64,000 nucleotides of DNA from contig NZ_MVOC01000013.1 of assembly GCF_002043095.1 (NCBI RefSeq), forward strand, positions 1 through 64,000, given 5' to 3'. Within the stretch, counting starts at the first letter, position 1. Each line of letters starts with the position of its first letter. The notes beneath the pieces were generated by a model that searched no databases, had not been told where the DNA came from, and was given only the letters and a program-made list of their open reading frames with translations. The DNA comes from Mycobacterium sp. AT1. GTDB lineage: Bacteria > Actinomycetota > Actinomycetes > Mycobacteriales > Mycobacteriaceae. Shown piece after piece: positions 16,774-27,340 of this stretch. The position numbers and the translations under genes were made by a program.

Positions 16774-18501
16774 ATGACCGCTACACCGGATTACGACGCC
16801 GTCATCATCGGCGCGGGCCACAACGGCCTGGTCACCGCCAACTACCTGGCCAAGGCCGGCCAACGGGTCCTGGTGCTGGAGGCCCGCGACCTCGTCGGCG
16901 GGGCCTGCGTCACCGAGGAACTGATCCCCGGCAGCAAGTGGTCGTCGTGCGCGTTCATCGCGGGTCTGCTGCGACCCGAGATCATCGCCGAACTCGAGCT
17001 GGCCAGGTTCGGCCTCGACCTGTACCAGGGAGACGCGCTGTCGTTCAGCCTGTTTCGCGACGGCACCTCGTTCACGATGTGGAAGGAGACCGACCGCACG
17101 CTGCGCGAGCTGGAGAAGATCAGCAAGAACGACGCCCAGGCCTTCCTCGACTTCGGGGTCCGGCTGCAGCGCTTCGCCGGGCTCGTCACCCCCTACCTGC
17201 TGTCGCCACCGCCGCAGCGCTCGGAGGTGTTCGCCGCGTTCGAGGCGGCGGGCGAGCAGACACTGTTCGACGAGTTCACCCTGCTGTCGGTCCGCGACCT
17301 GCTCGACCGGTACTTCGAAGACGAGCGACTGAAGAGCATGCTGACGTTCTTCGGCATGGTGTCGATCTTCGGCGGACCCTCCACGCCCGGCACGGCGTAC
17401 ACCTACGGGCACCACTCCTGGGGTGAGTTCAACGGCAACTTCGGTCAATTCGGCCTGGCCCGCGGCGGGATGGGTGCCATCAGCGAGGCGCTGGCCGCCG
17501 GCGCGCGTCACCACGGCGCGACGATACGCACGTCGACCCCGGTCGACACGGTGATCGTCGAGCGCGGCGCGGCCACCGGGGTGCGCCTCGTCGACGGGAC
17601 CGTCGTCACCGCCGCCAGGGTGATCTCCAACGCCGACCCCAAGCGGTCGCTGCTCAAGCTCATCGAGCCAGGGGTGCTGGGCGCCAAGCTGATCCGCGAC
17701 GTCGAGAACATCGACACCCGCGGCTCGATGGCGCGCATCCACCTCCTGATCGACGAACTGCCGCAATACCTTCCGTTCCCCGACGCCGCCGAGGGCCCGC
17801 AGCATCATGGGCATCAGCTGCTCGGTCCCAGCCGGGAGGCCTTCGAGGAGGCCTACGAGGCGCAGCGCCGCGGGACCTTCCCGAGCACCTTCGTCATCGA
17901 GGCGGTCACGCAGTCGGTGACCGACGACTCGCTCGCCCCCGCCGGACTGCACACCATGACCCTTGGCATCCAGCAGCTGCCGTCGGAACTCACCGGCACC
18001 ACGTGGGCGGCCGAGAAGGAGAAGTGGGCCGACCTCGTCCTCGAGGACCTGTTCATCTACGCGCCGAACCTGCGCGAGCACATCCTCGACCGCGTGGTCA
18101 TCACCCCGGACGACCTCGACCACGAATACCTGATCACCGACGGCAACATCTTCCACGGCAGCATGATGCTCGACCAGCTGTTCGGCGCGCGGCCACTGCC
18201 CGAGCTGGCGAATTACCGGACGCCCGTGCGCAATTACTACCTCTGCGGGTCGGGCACCCACCCCGGCGGCGGGGTGATGGGGGCCAACGGCCACAACGCG
18301 GCCAAGGCCGTCCTCGCCGACGCGTCGGGCACGGCCGCACCGGTCCGCCCCGCGACGGCAGCGGGCGGTCGCAAGGCGCCGTGGCAACAACGCGTCGTCG
18401 GCGGCCTGATGTCCACCAGGCCCGGGCGCTGGGTGGGCTACCGGGCGGCGCGTCAACCCGCGCTGCGCAAGGTCACCGCGTACGCGGCCCGGGTCCGCTG
18501 A
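16774..18501 (+). CDS. FAD-dependent oxidoreductase, phytoene-desaturase/PYROXD2-like
   Basis: A 575-residue flavoprotein. The dinucleotide-binding motif VIIGAGHNGLVTANYLAKAG is at about 10-29, the second FAD motif is near the C terminus (YYLCGSGTHPGGGVMGANGHNAA), and a basic tail of about 50 residues follows. The family includes carotenoid desaturases and amine-oxidase-like enzymes. With an APC permease and an aminobutyraldehyde-type dehydrogenase beside it, oxidation of an amine or alcohol is plausible, while a carotenoid role is unlikely since no crt genes are near. An AGGAG site precedes the ATG. Confidence 0.82.
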   Translation: MTATPDYDAVIIGAGHNGLVTANYLAKAGQRVLVLEARDLVGGACVTEELIPGSKWSSCAFIAGLLRPEIIAELELARFGLDLYQGDALSFSLFRDGTSFTMWKETDRTLRELEKISKNDAQAFLDFGVRLQRFAGLVTPYLLSPPPQRSEVFAAFEAAGEQTLFDEFTLLSVRDLLDRYFEDERLKSMLTFFGMVSIFGGPSTPGTAYTYGHHSWGEFNGNFGQFGLARGGMGAISEALAAGARHHGATIRTSTPVDTVIVERGAATGVRLVDGTVVTAARVISNADPKRSLLKLIEPGVLGAKLIRDVENIDTRGSMARIHLLIDELPQYLPFPDAAEGPQHHGHQLLGPSREAFEEAYEAQRRGTFPSTFVIEAVTQSVTDDSLAPAGLHTMTLGIQQLPSELTGTTWAAEKEKWADLVLEDLFIYAPNLREHILDRVVITPDDLDHEYLITDGNIFHGSMMLDQLFGARPLPELANYRTPVRNYYLCGSGTHPGGGVMGANGHNAAKAVLADASGTAAPVRPATAAGGRKAPWQQRVVGGLMSTRPGRWVGYRAARQPALRKVTAYAARVR

Positions 18502-18503
18502 CC

Positions 18504-20255
18504 GTGACGACGCCGCCGGACGGGTTGCGCAGCGCCAAGTGGTTCGCGGGCAAGGACGTGCCCGGCTTCGTGCACCGCTCGGCCATGCGGGCGTCGGGAT
18601 TCTCCCGGATGGCCTTCGAGGGCAGGCCGATCGTGGGCATCTGCAACTCGTGGTCCGAAGTCGTCAACTGCAACATGCACTTTCGCGGCCTCGCCGACTC
18701 GGTGCGACGCGGCGTGCTGGCGGCGGGCGGCTTCCCGCTGGAGTTCCCCACCATGTCGCTCGGCGAGCAGTTGATGAAGCCGACGACCATGCTGTTTCGC
18801 AACCTGATGGCGATGGACGTCGAGGAGTCGATCCGCGCGTATCCCTTCGACGCCGTCGTCCTGCTCGGCGGCTGCGACAAGACCGTCCCGGCACAGCTGA
18901 TGGGGGCCGCCAGCGCCGACGTCCCCGCGATCGCGCTGACCGGCGGGCCCGCCGCGCCAGCGGTGTTCCGGGGCAAGCAGCTCGGGGTGGGCACCGACCT
19001 CTGGGAGTACGTCGACGACGTACGAGCCGGTCGGATGTCGATGGCCGAATACGAGCAACTGGAGGCGGCGGCGGGACCGTCGCGGGGACACTGTCCGGAG
19101 ATGGGCACCGCCTCCACGATGGCCACCCTCGTCGAGGGCCTCGGCATGACCCTGCCCGGTGGCGCGGCCATCCCCGCGATGGACTCACGCCGGCTGCAGG
19201 TGGCCGAGGAGGTCGGCGCGCGGGCGGTCGGATTGGCCGTCGAACGGCTGCGGCCGTCGCAGGTCATGACGGCCGAGGCGTTCGACAACGCCATTACGCT
19301 GATGCTCGCCGTCGGCGGGTCGACCAACGCGATCGTGCACCTGCTGGCCATCGCAGGCCGGGTGGGAGTTCCGTTGTCGCTGGACCGCTTTCACGAACTC
19401 TCGGCGCGCACACCGCTGGTGGTCAACGTGCGGCCCGCCGGTGAGCACCTCGTCGAGCAGGTCTTCCACGCCGGCGGAATACCTGCGGTGATGAAGTCGG
19501 TCGAGTCGCTGCTGCACACCGACGCCGTCACCGTCACCGGCAAGACCGTGGCCGACAACCTTCCCACCGCCGCGGCGACCGACACCTCGGTCATCGCGCC
19601 GTTGGACGCGCCGTTCCAGCCGCCGGGCGGCCTCGCGGTGGTGCGGGGCAACCTCGCACCCGGTGGCGCGGTGATCAAGTGCAGCGCCGCCAGCCCCGAA
19701 CTGCTGGTGCACCAAGGACCGGCCGTGGTCTTCGAGGACATGAAGGACCTGATGCGACGGTTCGACGACCCCGACCTGGAGGTGACGCGCGATTCCGTGC
19801 TGATCCTGCGGTCGGCCGGGCCGCGCGGCGCACCGGGCATGCCGGAGTGGGGTCAGCTGCCCATGCCGAGCAAGCTGCTCAGGGACGGCGTCACCGACAT
19901 GGTGCGCATCTCCGACGCCCGGATGAGCGGCACCGCCTACGGCACCTGCGTGCTGCACGTCAGCCCGGAATCGGCGGTGGGCGGCCCGCTAGCCCTGGTG
20001 CGCGACGGCGACGTCGTCGCGCTCGACGCCCGCGCAGGCACGTTGGACATGCTGGTGTCGGACGACGAGTTGGCCGCGCGCCGAGCCGACCTGACGCCAA
20101 GACCGTCGCGTCACACCCGCGGATACGCCTCGATGTACGTCGAGCGCGTCCTCCAGGCGGACCGGGGCTGCGACTTCGACTTTCTCGTCGGCCGCTCCGA
20201 GAATCCCGACGACGAACCGGATGCGATCTTCGAGGGCTGGATCGGCGGATGGTGA
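18504..20255 (+). CDS. IlvD/Edd-family dehydratase, pentonate (arabonate) type
   Basis: A 583-residue Fe-S dehydratase. The three cluster cysteines are Cys47 (GICNSWSE), Cys124 (GGCDKTVPAQ) and Cys197 (GHCPEMGTAS). The stretch CNSWSEVVNCNMHFR resembles L-arabonate/pentonate dehydratases more than IlvD of valine synthesis. Such enzymes turn 2,3-dihydroxy acids into 2-keto-3-deoxy acids. The GTG at 18504 lies 2 bp after the FAD oxidoreductase. Its product type (4-hydroxy-2-oxo acid, if the substrate has a 4-hydroxyl) is what the aldolase at 11717 uses. Confidence 0.9.
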   Translation: MTTPPDGLRSAKWFAGKDVPGFVHRSAMRASGFSRMAFEGRPIVGICNSWSEVVNCNMHFRGLADSVRRGVLAAGGFPLEFPTMSLGEQLMKPTTMLFRNLMAMDVEESIRAYPFDAVVLLGGCDKTVPAQLMGAASADVPAIALTGGPAAPAVFRGKQLGVGTDLWEYVDDVRAGRMSMAEYEQLEAAAGPSRGHCPEMGTASTMATLVEGLGMTLPGGAAIPAMDSRRLQVAEEVGARAVGLAVERLRPSQVMTAEAFDNAITLMLAVGGSTNAIVHLLAIAGRVGVPLSLDRFHELSARTPLVVNVRPAGEHLVEQVFHAGGIPAVMKSVESLLHTDAVTVTGKTVADNLPTAAATDTSVIAPLDAPFQPPGGLAVVRGNLAPGGAVIKCSAASPELLVHQGPAVVFEDMKDLMRRFDDPDLEVTRDSVLILRSAGPRGAPGMPEWGQLPMPSKLLRDGVTDMVRISDARMSGTAYGTCVLHVSPESAVGGPLALVRDGDVVALDARAGTLDMLVSDDELAARRADLTPRPSRHTRGYASMYVERVLQADRGCDFDFLVGRSENPDDEPDAIFEGWIGGW

Positions 20256-20318
20256 CCACGGGACGAGCCGCAAAAGTCGGGTAAAACTACCTACGCCCTC
20301 CGGACCTAGATTCAGTTC

Positions 20319-21632
20319 ATGGGCGTAACCAGCATCTTTCCCACCGCCGACGCGATCGAGTGGGCCACCCCGGCGAACCGGGACCGGGCCATCGACGTCA
20401 TCCGGATCGCGTCGCTGATCGGCGTCGTCGCCGGCCACACGATCATGGCCACCAGCATGATCGCCGACGGCGTGTTCGCATGGGGCAACCTGCTCACCAC
20501 GTCACCTGTGTTCCAGGCGTTGACGTGGATCTTTCAAGTCATGCCGCTGTTCTTCTTCGCGGGCGTGGCGGCGTCGGTCGGCTCGTGGGACGCCGGCGGC
20601 AGCTGGGGCGGCTGGCTGCTGAAGCGATGCACGCGGCTCTATCGGCCGGTGTTCTACTACCTCGCGTTCTGGGCGGCGACACTGGTCGTCTTGCGTCCGC
20701 TGCTGCCGACCCGCGTGTACGAGTCGATCGCCGGAATCAGCATCCAGCTGCTGTGGTTCCTCGGCGTCTACGTCGTCGTCCTCGCCGCCGTCCCGCTGCT
20801 GGCACGCATCACGACGGTCGCGCGGTTCGTGGGCTCCGTGACCGCCCTGTACGCGCTGATCGCGCTCGTCGACGGCATCAGGGTGCACGACGCCGCGTGG
20901 TCGGCGTTGGGCTATCTCAACCTCGTCGCCTGGTTGATCCCCGGCATGTTCGGCGTGGCGTACCGGCGTGGGTTGTTCACCGTCCGGACCGCTCTGGTCG
21001 TCGGGGTGGCGATGTTCGCGGTCAACGTCGCACTGGTGTGGTTCGGCCCGTACGAGCTGAGCCTCGTCGGCATCGACACCCAGGAGCTGAAGAACATGAT
21101 GCCGCCGTCACTGTTGCTCACCGGGCACGCAATCATGATGTGCGCGTTCGCAATTGCCGCGGCTCCCGCGATCGCCCGCTGGGCGGGTCGGCCGCGGGTG
21201 TGGCGCCTGGCGGTGATCGGAAACAGCGGCGCCATGACGCTGTACCTGTGGCACATGCCCGCGCTGCTGGCCGTGCACCTGGCCTTCGACTACCTGGGCT
21301 TGGACCGCTGGCCGGGGCAGCCGAACTTCTGGACGATCAGCGCCGCGCAGGTCGCGGTGATGGCGGTGTTGGTGTGCGGCTCGTTCGTGGTCTTGCGGCC
21401 GTTGGAGAACGAGCCGCTGCCACTGTGGGACGGCGGCCACGTCGCCCAGCCAGGGCTTCGCAGTGCCGTCGTCGGCACCCTGCTGTGCGTCGCGGGCGCA
21501 GCGACACTCGCCGCGGCCGGGTGGGGCCTCAAAGATGAAGGGCTCGACTACGTTCTGGTGGTGTTGGCGGCGCTGGTCGGAGCCCGCCTCCTAGCCCGCG
21601 AGAATCCGGTCGCGCCCACCAGCGTGCGCTAG
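20319..21632 (+). CDS. Acyltransferase 3 family integral membrane protein
   Basis: A 437-residue protein with about ten membrane helices. It begins with the acyltransferase-3 signature RDRAIDVIRIASLIGVVAGHTIM, containing the catalytic-type His (His47 region), and has FFFAGVAASVG in the next helix. Members O-acylate sugars, lipids or cell-wall glycans at the membrane. The target is unknown. It stands alone, 63 bp after the dehydratase, and ends tail-to-tail (3-bp overlap) with the DUF5302 gene. Confidence 0.82.
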   Translation: MGVTSIFPTADAIEWATPANRDRAIDVIRIASLIGVVAGHTIMATSMIADGVFAWGNLLTTSPVFQALTWIFQVMPLFFFAGVAASVGSWDAGGSWGGWLLKRCTRLYRPVFYYLAFWAATLVVLRPLLPTRVYESIAGISIQLLWFLGVYVVVLAAVPLLARITTVARFVGSVTALYALIALVDGIRVHDAAWSALGYLNLVAWLIPGMFGVAYRRGLFTVRTALVVGVAMFAVNVALVWFGPYELSLVGIDTQELKNMMPPSLLLTGHAIMMCAFAIAAAPAIARWAGRPRVWRLAVIGNSGAMTLYLWHMPALLAVHLAFDYLGLDRWPGQPNFWTISAAQVAVMAVLVCGSFVVLRPLENEPLPLWDGGHVAQPGLRSAVVGTLLCVAGAATLAAAGWGLKDEGLDYVLVVLAALVGARLLARENPVAPTSVR

Positions 21633-21799
21633 CCGCTCTTGCGGCGGAACTCCCGATGGGCCTCTGCCGGCCCTGTCGAGCGCGGGCCGTGCTTGCGTCC
21701 GCCGTCCTTGTGCTCGGAACCGCCGCCTGCATTGGCCTTCTTGCGCTCGAGCGCCTCGCGGAACTTGCGCTTGTTGTCGTCTTCGGGTTGCTCGGCCAT
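21629..21799 (-). CDS. DUF5302 family small protein
   Basis: A 56-residue, highly charged protein that begins MAEQPEDDNKRKFREALERK and ends EFRRKSG. The conserved start (DDnKRKFREALERK) and the AHREFRRKSG end match DUF5302, a family of short actinobacterial proteins of unknown function. It is predicted to be largely disordered or helical. It is probably translated from its own transcript; its ATG lies 19 bp downstream of the stop of the PPOX-type gene, so the two may be co-transcribed. Confidence 0.8.
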   Translation of the reverse strand: MAEQPEDDNKRKFREALERKKANAGGGSEHKDGGRKHGPRSTGPAEAHREFRRKSG

Positions 21800-21818
21800 G
21801 CGTTGAGACTAGCGCGTG

Positions 21819-23182
<1,364 letters not shown>

Positions 23183-23186
<4 letters not shown>

Positions 23187-23707
23187 CGCGGTACGTCGCC
23201 TTCCTCAGGGGCGTCAACGTCGGAGGCGTCAACCTCAAGATGGCCGACGTCGCGCGGGCTCTGACCGACGCCGGCTTCACCGACGTCGCGACGATCTTGG
23301 CCAGCGGCAACGTTCTGATGACGAGCGACACCAAGGTCGGAGCGGTCCGCACCGCGGCGGAGACGGCGCTGCGCGACGCCTTCGGGTACGACGCCTGGGT
23401 GCTGGCCTACGAGCTGAGCACGGTCGCCGAGATCTCGGCGCGCTATCCGTTCGCGCGCGAGGTCGACGGCCGCCACTCGTACGTCACCTTCGTGACGGAC
23501 GCCGACGTGCTCGACGAGCTCGCGGCACTGGCCGCCGACGCCGGGCCCGACGAGTTGATCGAACGTGGCGACGGCGTCGTGTACTGGCAGGTGCCCAAGA
23601 GCGGCACGCTGGACACCACGATCGGAAAGACCATGGGCAAGAAGCGGTACAAGTCGTCGACCACCACCCGCAACCTACGAACCGTCGAGAAGGTGCTCGC
23701 GAAATGA
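23183..23707 (+). CDS. DUF1697 family protein
   Basis: A 174-residue protein with the DUF1697 opening (YVAFLRGVNVGGVNLKMADV), the middle segment ILASGNVLMTSD and the basic C terminus TTTRNLRTVEKVL. The biochemical role of the family is not known. It is sandwiched with 4-bp overlaps between two paralogous methyltransferases, so all three are on one transcript. Confidence 0.88.
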
Positions 23708-24525
23708 AGATGAACGTCGACCTGTCCGGAGTCTCCGAAACTGCCCTGCTGACGTTGCAGGTCCGGGCGCACGAGGCCCGCCGGGCCGACGGCATCATCG
23801 ACGACCCGATGGCGGTGAAGCTCGTCGACTCCATCGAGTTCGACTTCGCCAAGTTCGGCTACACCCGCCGCCAGGACATGGCGGTGCGAGCGCTGGCCTT
23901 CGACCGAGCCACCCGCGACTACCTTCGCGTGCATCCCGCGGCGACGGTCGTCGCGCTCGCCGAGGGGTTGCAGACCAGCTTCTACCGGATCGACGCCGCC
24001 GACGTCGGCCATCAATTCCGTTGGCTGACCGTCGATTTACCACCGGTGACACAGTTGCGCGAGAAACTGCTGCCGCCGTCAGAGCGGGTGACCGTCTGCG
24101 CCCAGTCGGCGTTGGACTACGGCTGGATGGACCGGGTCCAGACGAAGGACGGCGTGTTCATCACCGCCGAGGGTCTGCTGATGTACCTGGAGCCGGTCGA
24201 CGCCATGGGTCTGATCACCGAGTGCGCGCGACGCTTCCCCGGCGGCCGGATGATGTTCGACCTGCCGCCGTCGTGGTTCGCCGCCCTGGCGCGCCGGGGC
24301 GGCCTGTGGACCTCGACGCGCTACCGGGTGCCCGCCATGCCCTTTGGCATGTCGCCGTCCGAGGCGGCCCGGCTAATCGACGTCGTGCCCGGCGTCCGCG
24401 CGGTGCACGACGTGCCCTATCCCCGCGGGCGCGGTCGCGTGTTGAACGCGGCGCTGTCCGGGATGCAGCGCATCCCGTTGCTCGACCCGGTCCGGCCGTC
24501 GCTCACCCTGCTCGAATTTGGCTAG
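23704..24525 (+). CDS. Class I SAM-dependent methyltransferase (LCM/COG3315 type), copy 2
   Basis: A 273-residue paralogue of the protein at 22335. Shared segments include [11 protein letters not shown], the [18 protein letters not shown] region, WMDRV and [13 protein letters not shown]. It overlaps DUF1697 by 4 bp at its start and faces the GntR gene tail-to-tail at 24522-24525. The pair probably arose by duplication, with DUF1697 either captured between the copies or duplicated with one and lost from the other. Confidence 0.85.
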   Translation: MKMNVDLSGVSETALLTLQVRAHEARRADGIIDDPMAVKLVDSIEFDFAKFGYTRRQDMAVRALAFDRATRDYLRVHPAATVVALAEGLQTSFYRIDAADVGHQFRWLTVDLPPVTQLREKLLPPSERVTVCAQSALDYGWMDRVQTKDGVFITAEGLLMYLEPVDAMGLITECARRFPGGRMMFDLPPSWFAALARRGGLWTSTRYRVPAMPFGMSPSEAARLIDVVPGVRAVHDVPYPRGRGRVLNAALSGMQRIPLLDPVRPSLTLLEFG

Positions 24526-24887
24526 GTGAACGCCGTTTCCACGTAGCGCAGCGCATCGTCCTTGCAGACGCCGAGCGCCTTGGCTGCGGCCGCAAACTGG
24601 TGCGCGGCGGTCGCCATCGCGGCGTCGGCAGGATCGATGCGAGCCACGAAGCTGCCGAACCTGCCGCGCGTCTCCAGCAGACCGGCCGCCTCCAGCTCCC
24701 GGTACGCACGCGCGACCGTGTTGACCGCCATGTTCAGCTGATGCGCCAGGTCACGAACGGTCGGCAGCCGGGTGCCAGGCGGCAGCCTGCCGTCCCGAAC
24801 GCCCCCGATGATCTGCGTTCGCAACTGGTCGAACAGCGGCCTGGCCCCGTCCGGATCTACTTGAACCCACTCCCCCAAATCCCCCAC
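24522..24887 (-). CDS. GntR-family regulator, YtrA type (short)
   Basis: A 121-residue regulator made of a GntR winged helix (about 15-80; [20 protein letters not shown] as the recognition region) and a short helical tail of about 40 residues, too short for an FCD or UTRA ligand domain. This is the YtrA subfamily layout, often linked to ABC transporters, none of which is seen here. The start is taken as the GTG at 24885-24887. It is divergent from the sirtuin gene with only 36 bp between, so it may regulate that gene. Confidence 0.8.
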   Translation of the reverse strand: MGDLGEWVQVDPDGARPLFDQLRTQIIGGVRDGRLPPGTRLPTVRDLAHQLNMAVNTVARAYRELEAAGLLETRGRFGSFVARIDPADAAMATAAHQFAAAAKALGVCKDDALRYVETAFT

Positions 24888-24923
24888 GTGCCCAGTATCA
24901 CAAATAGCGGCTAGTTTGGTGGC

Positions 24924-25637
24924 GTGCGAGTGACGGTGCTCAGCGGAGCGGGGATGTCCGCGGAGAGCGGCGTCCCGACGTTTCGCGACGTCGAGACGGG
25001 TCTGTGGGCCAAGGTCGACCCCTACGAGATCTCCAGTTCCGACGGGTGGCGCCGGCATCCGGACAAGGTCTGGGCCTGGTACCTGTGGCGCCACTACATG
25101 ATGAAGGCCGTCGACCCGAACGACGGCCACCGCGCGGTCGCCGCCTGGCAGGACGGTGCCGAGGTGCACGTCGTCACCCAGAACGTCGACGATCTGCACG
25201 AGCGAGCGGGCAGTGCGCGGGTGCACCACGTCCACGGCAGCCTGTTCAGCTTCCGCTGCGACCGTTGCGACGCGCCCTACGTCGGCCCGCTGCCGCCGAT
25301 GCCAGAGCCGGTCGAGACCGTCGACCCGCCGAGGTGCGGCTGCGGCGGTCTGATTCGGCCCGACGTGGTCTGGTTCGGCGAGCCGTTGCCGTCCGAGGAG
25401 TGGGACCGTTCGGTGGAGGCGGTCAGCCGGGCCGACGTGGCGATCGTCGTCGGCACGTCGGCGGTCGTCTACCCGGCGGCAGGCCTGCCCGAGATGGCGC
25501 TCGCCGAGGGTATCCCGGTCATCGAGGTCAACCCCGAGGAGACGCCTTTGTCGGATCGGGTCACCATCTCGCTGCGGGAGACGTCCGCGACGGCACTGCC
25601 GGGGCTGCTTCAGCGGCTGCCCGCACTGCTGGGCTAG
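24924..25637 (+). CDS. cobB: NAD-dependent protein deacylase, sirtuin class III (CobB-like)
   Basis: A 237-residue Sir2 protein that removes acyl groups from lysines using NAD+. The NAD motif [14 protein letters not shown] is at about 8-21, TQNVDDLH at 85-92, the catalytic His104 is in HVHGS, and four zinc cysteines are Cys112, Cys115, Cys138 and Cys140. Tyr53 and Arg56 (YLWR) form the Y-x-x-R pair of Sirt5-like enzymes that prefer succinyl or malonyl groups. The start is the GTG at 24924. Confidence 0.93.
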   Translation: MRVTVLSGAGMSAESGVPTFRDVETGLWAKVDPYEISSSDGWRRHPDKVWAWYLWRHYMMKAVDPNDGHRAVAAWQDGAEVHVVTQNVDDLHERAGSARVHHVHGSLFSFRCDRCDAPYVGPLPPMPEPVETVDPPRCGCGGLIRPDVVWFGEPLPSEEWDRSVEAVSRADVAIVVGTSAVVYPAAGLPEMALAEGIPVIEVNPEETPLSDRVTISLRETSATALPGLLQRLPALLG

Positions 25638-25945
25638 GGGCACTGCCCGTTGTTCACGCATCCGGGCGCGGCGGTCGCCTTGTACGTCGGCGCGGCCATC
25701 GGTGTCGCCAGTGTCGTGGGAGCCAACTCGTTGGTGGTTTCGGGGGCTTGGACGACCGTCGCCGGGAGCTTCATCGCCGACGCCGTCGGCTGGACGTAGG
25801 TGGTGCCCGTGGCCGAATCACCGGAACCCCCGGCGACGACGTCGGGCGCGGCGCCCGGACCCATGACCGACACGACGGCGCCGGCGACTACGACGGCTCC
25901 GCAGGCGATCGACGCGGCGACCAACTTGATGCGTTCGACGGTCAT
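25634..25945 (-). CDS. Small exported or membrane-anchored Thr/Pro/Ala-rich protein
   Basis: A 103-residue protein with a short N-terminal charged stretch and a hydrophobic segment at about 8-28 ([20 protein letters not shown]) that can serve as a signal peptide or anchor. The rest is low-complexity (Ala, Thr, Pro) and ends with a two-cysteine tail GCVNNGQCP. Proteins like this are common in mycobacterial envelopes and have no assigned role. It overlaps the sirtuin gene tail-to-tail by 4 bp. Confidence 0.7.
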   Translation of the reverse strand: MTVERIKLVAASIACGAVVVAGAVVSVMGPGAAPDVVAGGSGDSATGTTYVQPTASAMKLPATVVQAPETTNELAPTTLATPMAAPTYKATAAPGCVNNGQCP

Positions 25946-26263
25946 TTCTCCTCCAACGATTCAGGGGCCCACATTCGGCGAATGCGACCGGCCATGTGAG
26001 AAGTCAACCGCCAGGAACTGGCGGCGTCTAGTATTTTCAAAGCTATCCAAGGGCACTGGCAGGAGTTGAACATGTTGAACGACAACACAATTCGAACTTC
26101 ACCCGACGTCACGCAGCGCGCACGTCAAGTGCCGGGACCACACCCGCCTACCCACCTAAACGCCAGCGGCGAACGCAGTATTCCCACCTGCGGCGATCTC
26201 CGCCGTCGGGCTGCGAACGGTCGACACGTGGCACGGACTCTTGACTACTGCGCTGGAGGAATC
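25946..26263. other. Intergenic region between divergent small exported-protein genes
   Basis: This 318-bp stretch carries the promoters of the genes at 25945 (minus) and 26264 (plus). A short hairpin CCGCCA-GGAAC-TGGCGG lies at 26008-26024. An ORF in frame with the downstream gene begins near 26066-26072 behind a GGAG site, but it has no signal peptide and no recognisable content, so I do not call it a gene. Confidence 0.5.
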
Positions 26264-26701
26264 ATGACCGCAGTCCGCGGCGTGGCGGTGACCCTGATCG
26301 CCGCCGGGGTGTCGGTGGGGTTGGCGGGCCCGGCCTGGGCCGACGACTTCAGCGGCAGGTACACGTTGAACCTGATCGGCGCCGGCGCCCACACGTCCTG
26401 GACGGCCCGCACCACCTGTCCCCCGTCGAGCCAGTGCGTCGCGCACATCGCCAGTTCCAGTGGATGGAGCGGCGACGCCCGGCTGGCAGGCGGCCGGTGG
26501 ACGATGACGGTCGACAGGCCCGACGGCCACAGCTGTCCCGACGGCACTCGCGGCGCGGAATTGCAGACGTGGTCATGGAATTCGACCACCCTGGTAGGTC
26601 AGGTGAGCGGTGTCTCGGCTCAATCCGCAACCTGCCCGGTGGGTCCGGCGAACGACTTCACGCTGAGCAAGACCGCCCCTGGCACCGTCACACCCGTGTA
26701 G
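26264..26701 (+). CDS. Secreted hypothetical protein with signal peptide
   Basis: A 145-residue protein. The first 26 residues form a classical signal peptide (VTLIAAGVSVGLAGPAWADD, cleavage probably after AWA). The mature part has four cysteines and a beta-rich pattern (GRYTLNLIGAG ... WTMTVDRPDG ... STTLVGQV), like the small lipocalin-type or beta-barrel secreted proteins of mycobacteria. The ATG at 26264 has a GGAGG site and the signal peptide supports it over the in-frame upstream extension. The function is unknown. Confidence 0.78.
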   Translation: MTAVRGVAVTLIAAGVSVGLAGPAWADDFSGRYTLNLIGAGAHTSWTARTTCPPSSQCVAHIASSSGWSGDARLAGGRWTMTVDRPDGHSCPDGTRGAELQTWSWNSTTLVGQVSGVSAQSATCPVGPANDFTLSKTAPGTVTPV

Positions 26702-26707
26702 CCGTCG

Positions 26708-27340
26708 CTACGCGGGCCTTACCGCCCGGCCGACTGCGGCCTCCGACACCGGCATCGGCACCCAGGCCGGCATGACCCACTCGTGACGCACCTCGCGCAC
26801 CTCGAAACCCGCGCCGACGATCGACCGTTCGGTGTCGCGGTGGGTATGACAGTTGCCCAGCAGGCGTGGCCAAACCGTCGCGTCGGCCAGCTTCTGCAGC
26901 GTCGCCCGTGCCCCGCCGCTGGCGACGTGCTCGAAGAACCGGAGCTCGCCGCCGGGTCGCAACATCGAGAACACTTGGCGCAGAACGCCGTCGGGGTCGT
27001 CGACCGAACACAACACCAGGGAGCAGACGACGGCGTCGAACGGCTCGTCGGTCACGAACTCCTCGACGGTGTCGGTCGTGACCGTGACCGGCACGGACGC
27101 CGACGCGGCCGCCCGCGTCGCGATCTCCGCGAGCCGCCGTTCCGGCTCGATGGCGACCACCTCGGTGACCGTCGCCGGGTACAGCTCGAAATTGGTTCCG
27201 GTGCCGGCCCCCACCTCGAGCACGCGACCGGAGAGCCCGACCAGGTTCTCGCGCCGCAGCCGCCGAACGGACTCCGGCTCGTGGGTCGTCATGTTCGACC
27301 ACAGCCGGGCGAAGAACGGATTGTCCACCAAGTCAGCCAT
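26708..27340 (-). CDS. Class I SAM-dependent methyltransferase (UbiE/Methyltransf_11 type)
   Basis: A 210-residue enzyme with SAM motif I LEVGAGTGTNFELYP (about 43-57), the acidic residue closing strand 2 (AIEPE) and motif DAVVCSLVLCSVDDP. The C terminus (GNCHTHRDTERSIVGAGF) resembles thiol or small-lipid methyltransferases annotated in mycobacteria. Its ATG overlaps the stop of the TetR gene by 1 bp, so it is the third gene of an MMPL-TetR-methyltransferase transcript. The acceptor is unknown. Confidence 0.83.
   Translation of the reverse strand: MADLVDNPFFARLWSNMTTHEPESVRRLRRENLVGLSGRVLEVGAGTGTNFELYPATVTEVVAIEPERRLAEIATRAAASASVPVTVTTDTVEEFVTDEPFDAVVCSLVLCSVDDPDGVLRQVFSMLRPGGELRFFEHVASGGARATLQKLADATVWPRLLGNCHTHRDTERSIVGAGFEVREVRHEWVMPAWVPMPVSEAAVGRAVRPA

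Noticed and set aside
26066..26701. A longer 211-residue form of the secreted protein at 26264
   Set aside because: A signal peptide and a GGAGG site mark 26264 as the start; the upstream part has no recognisable content.
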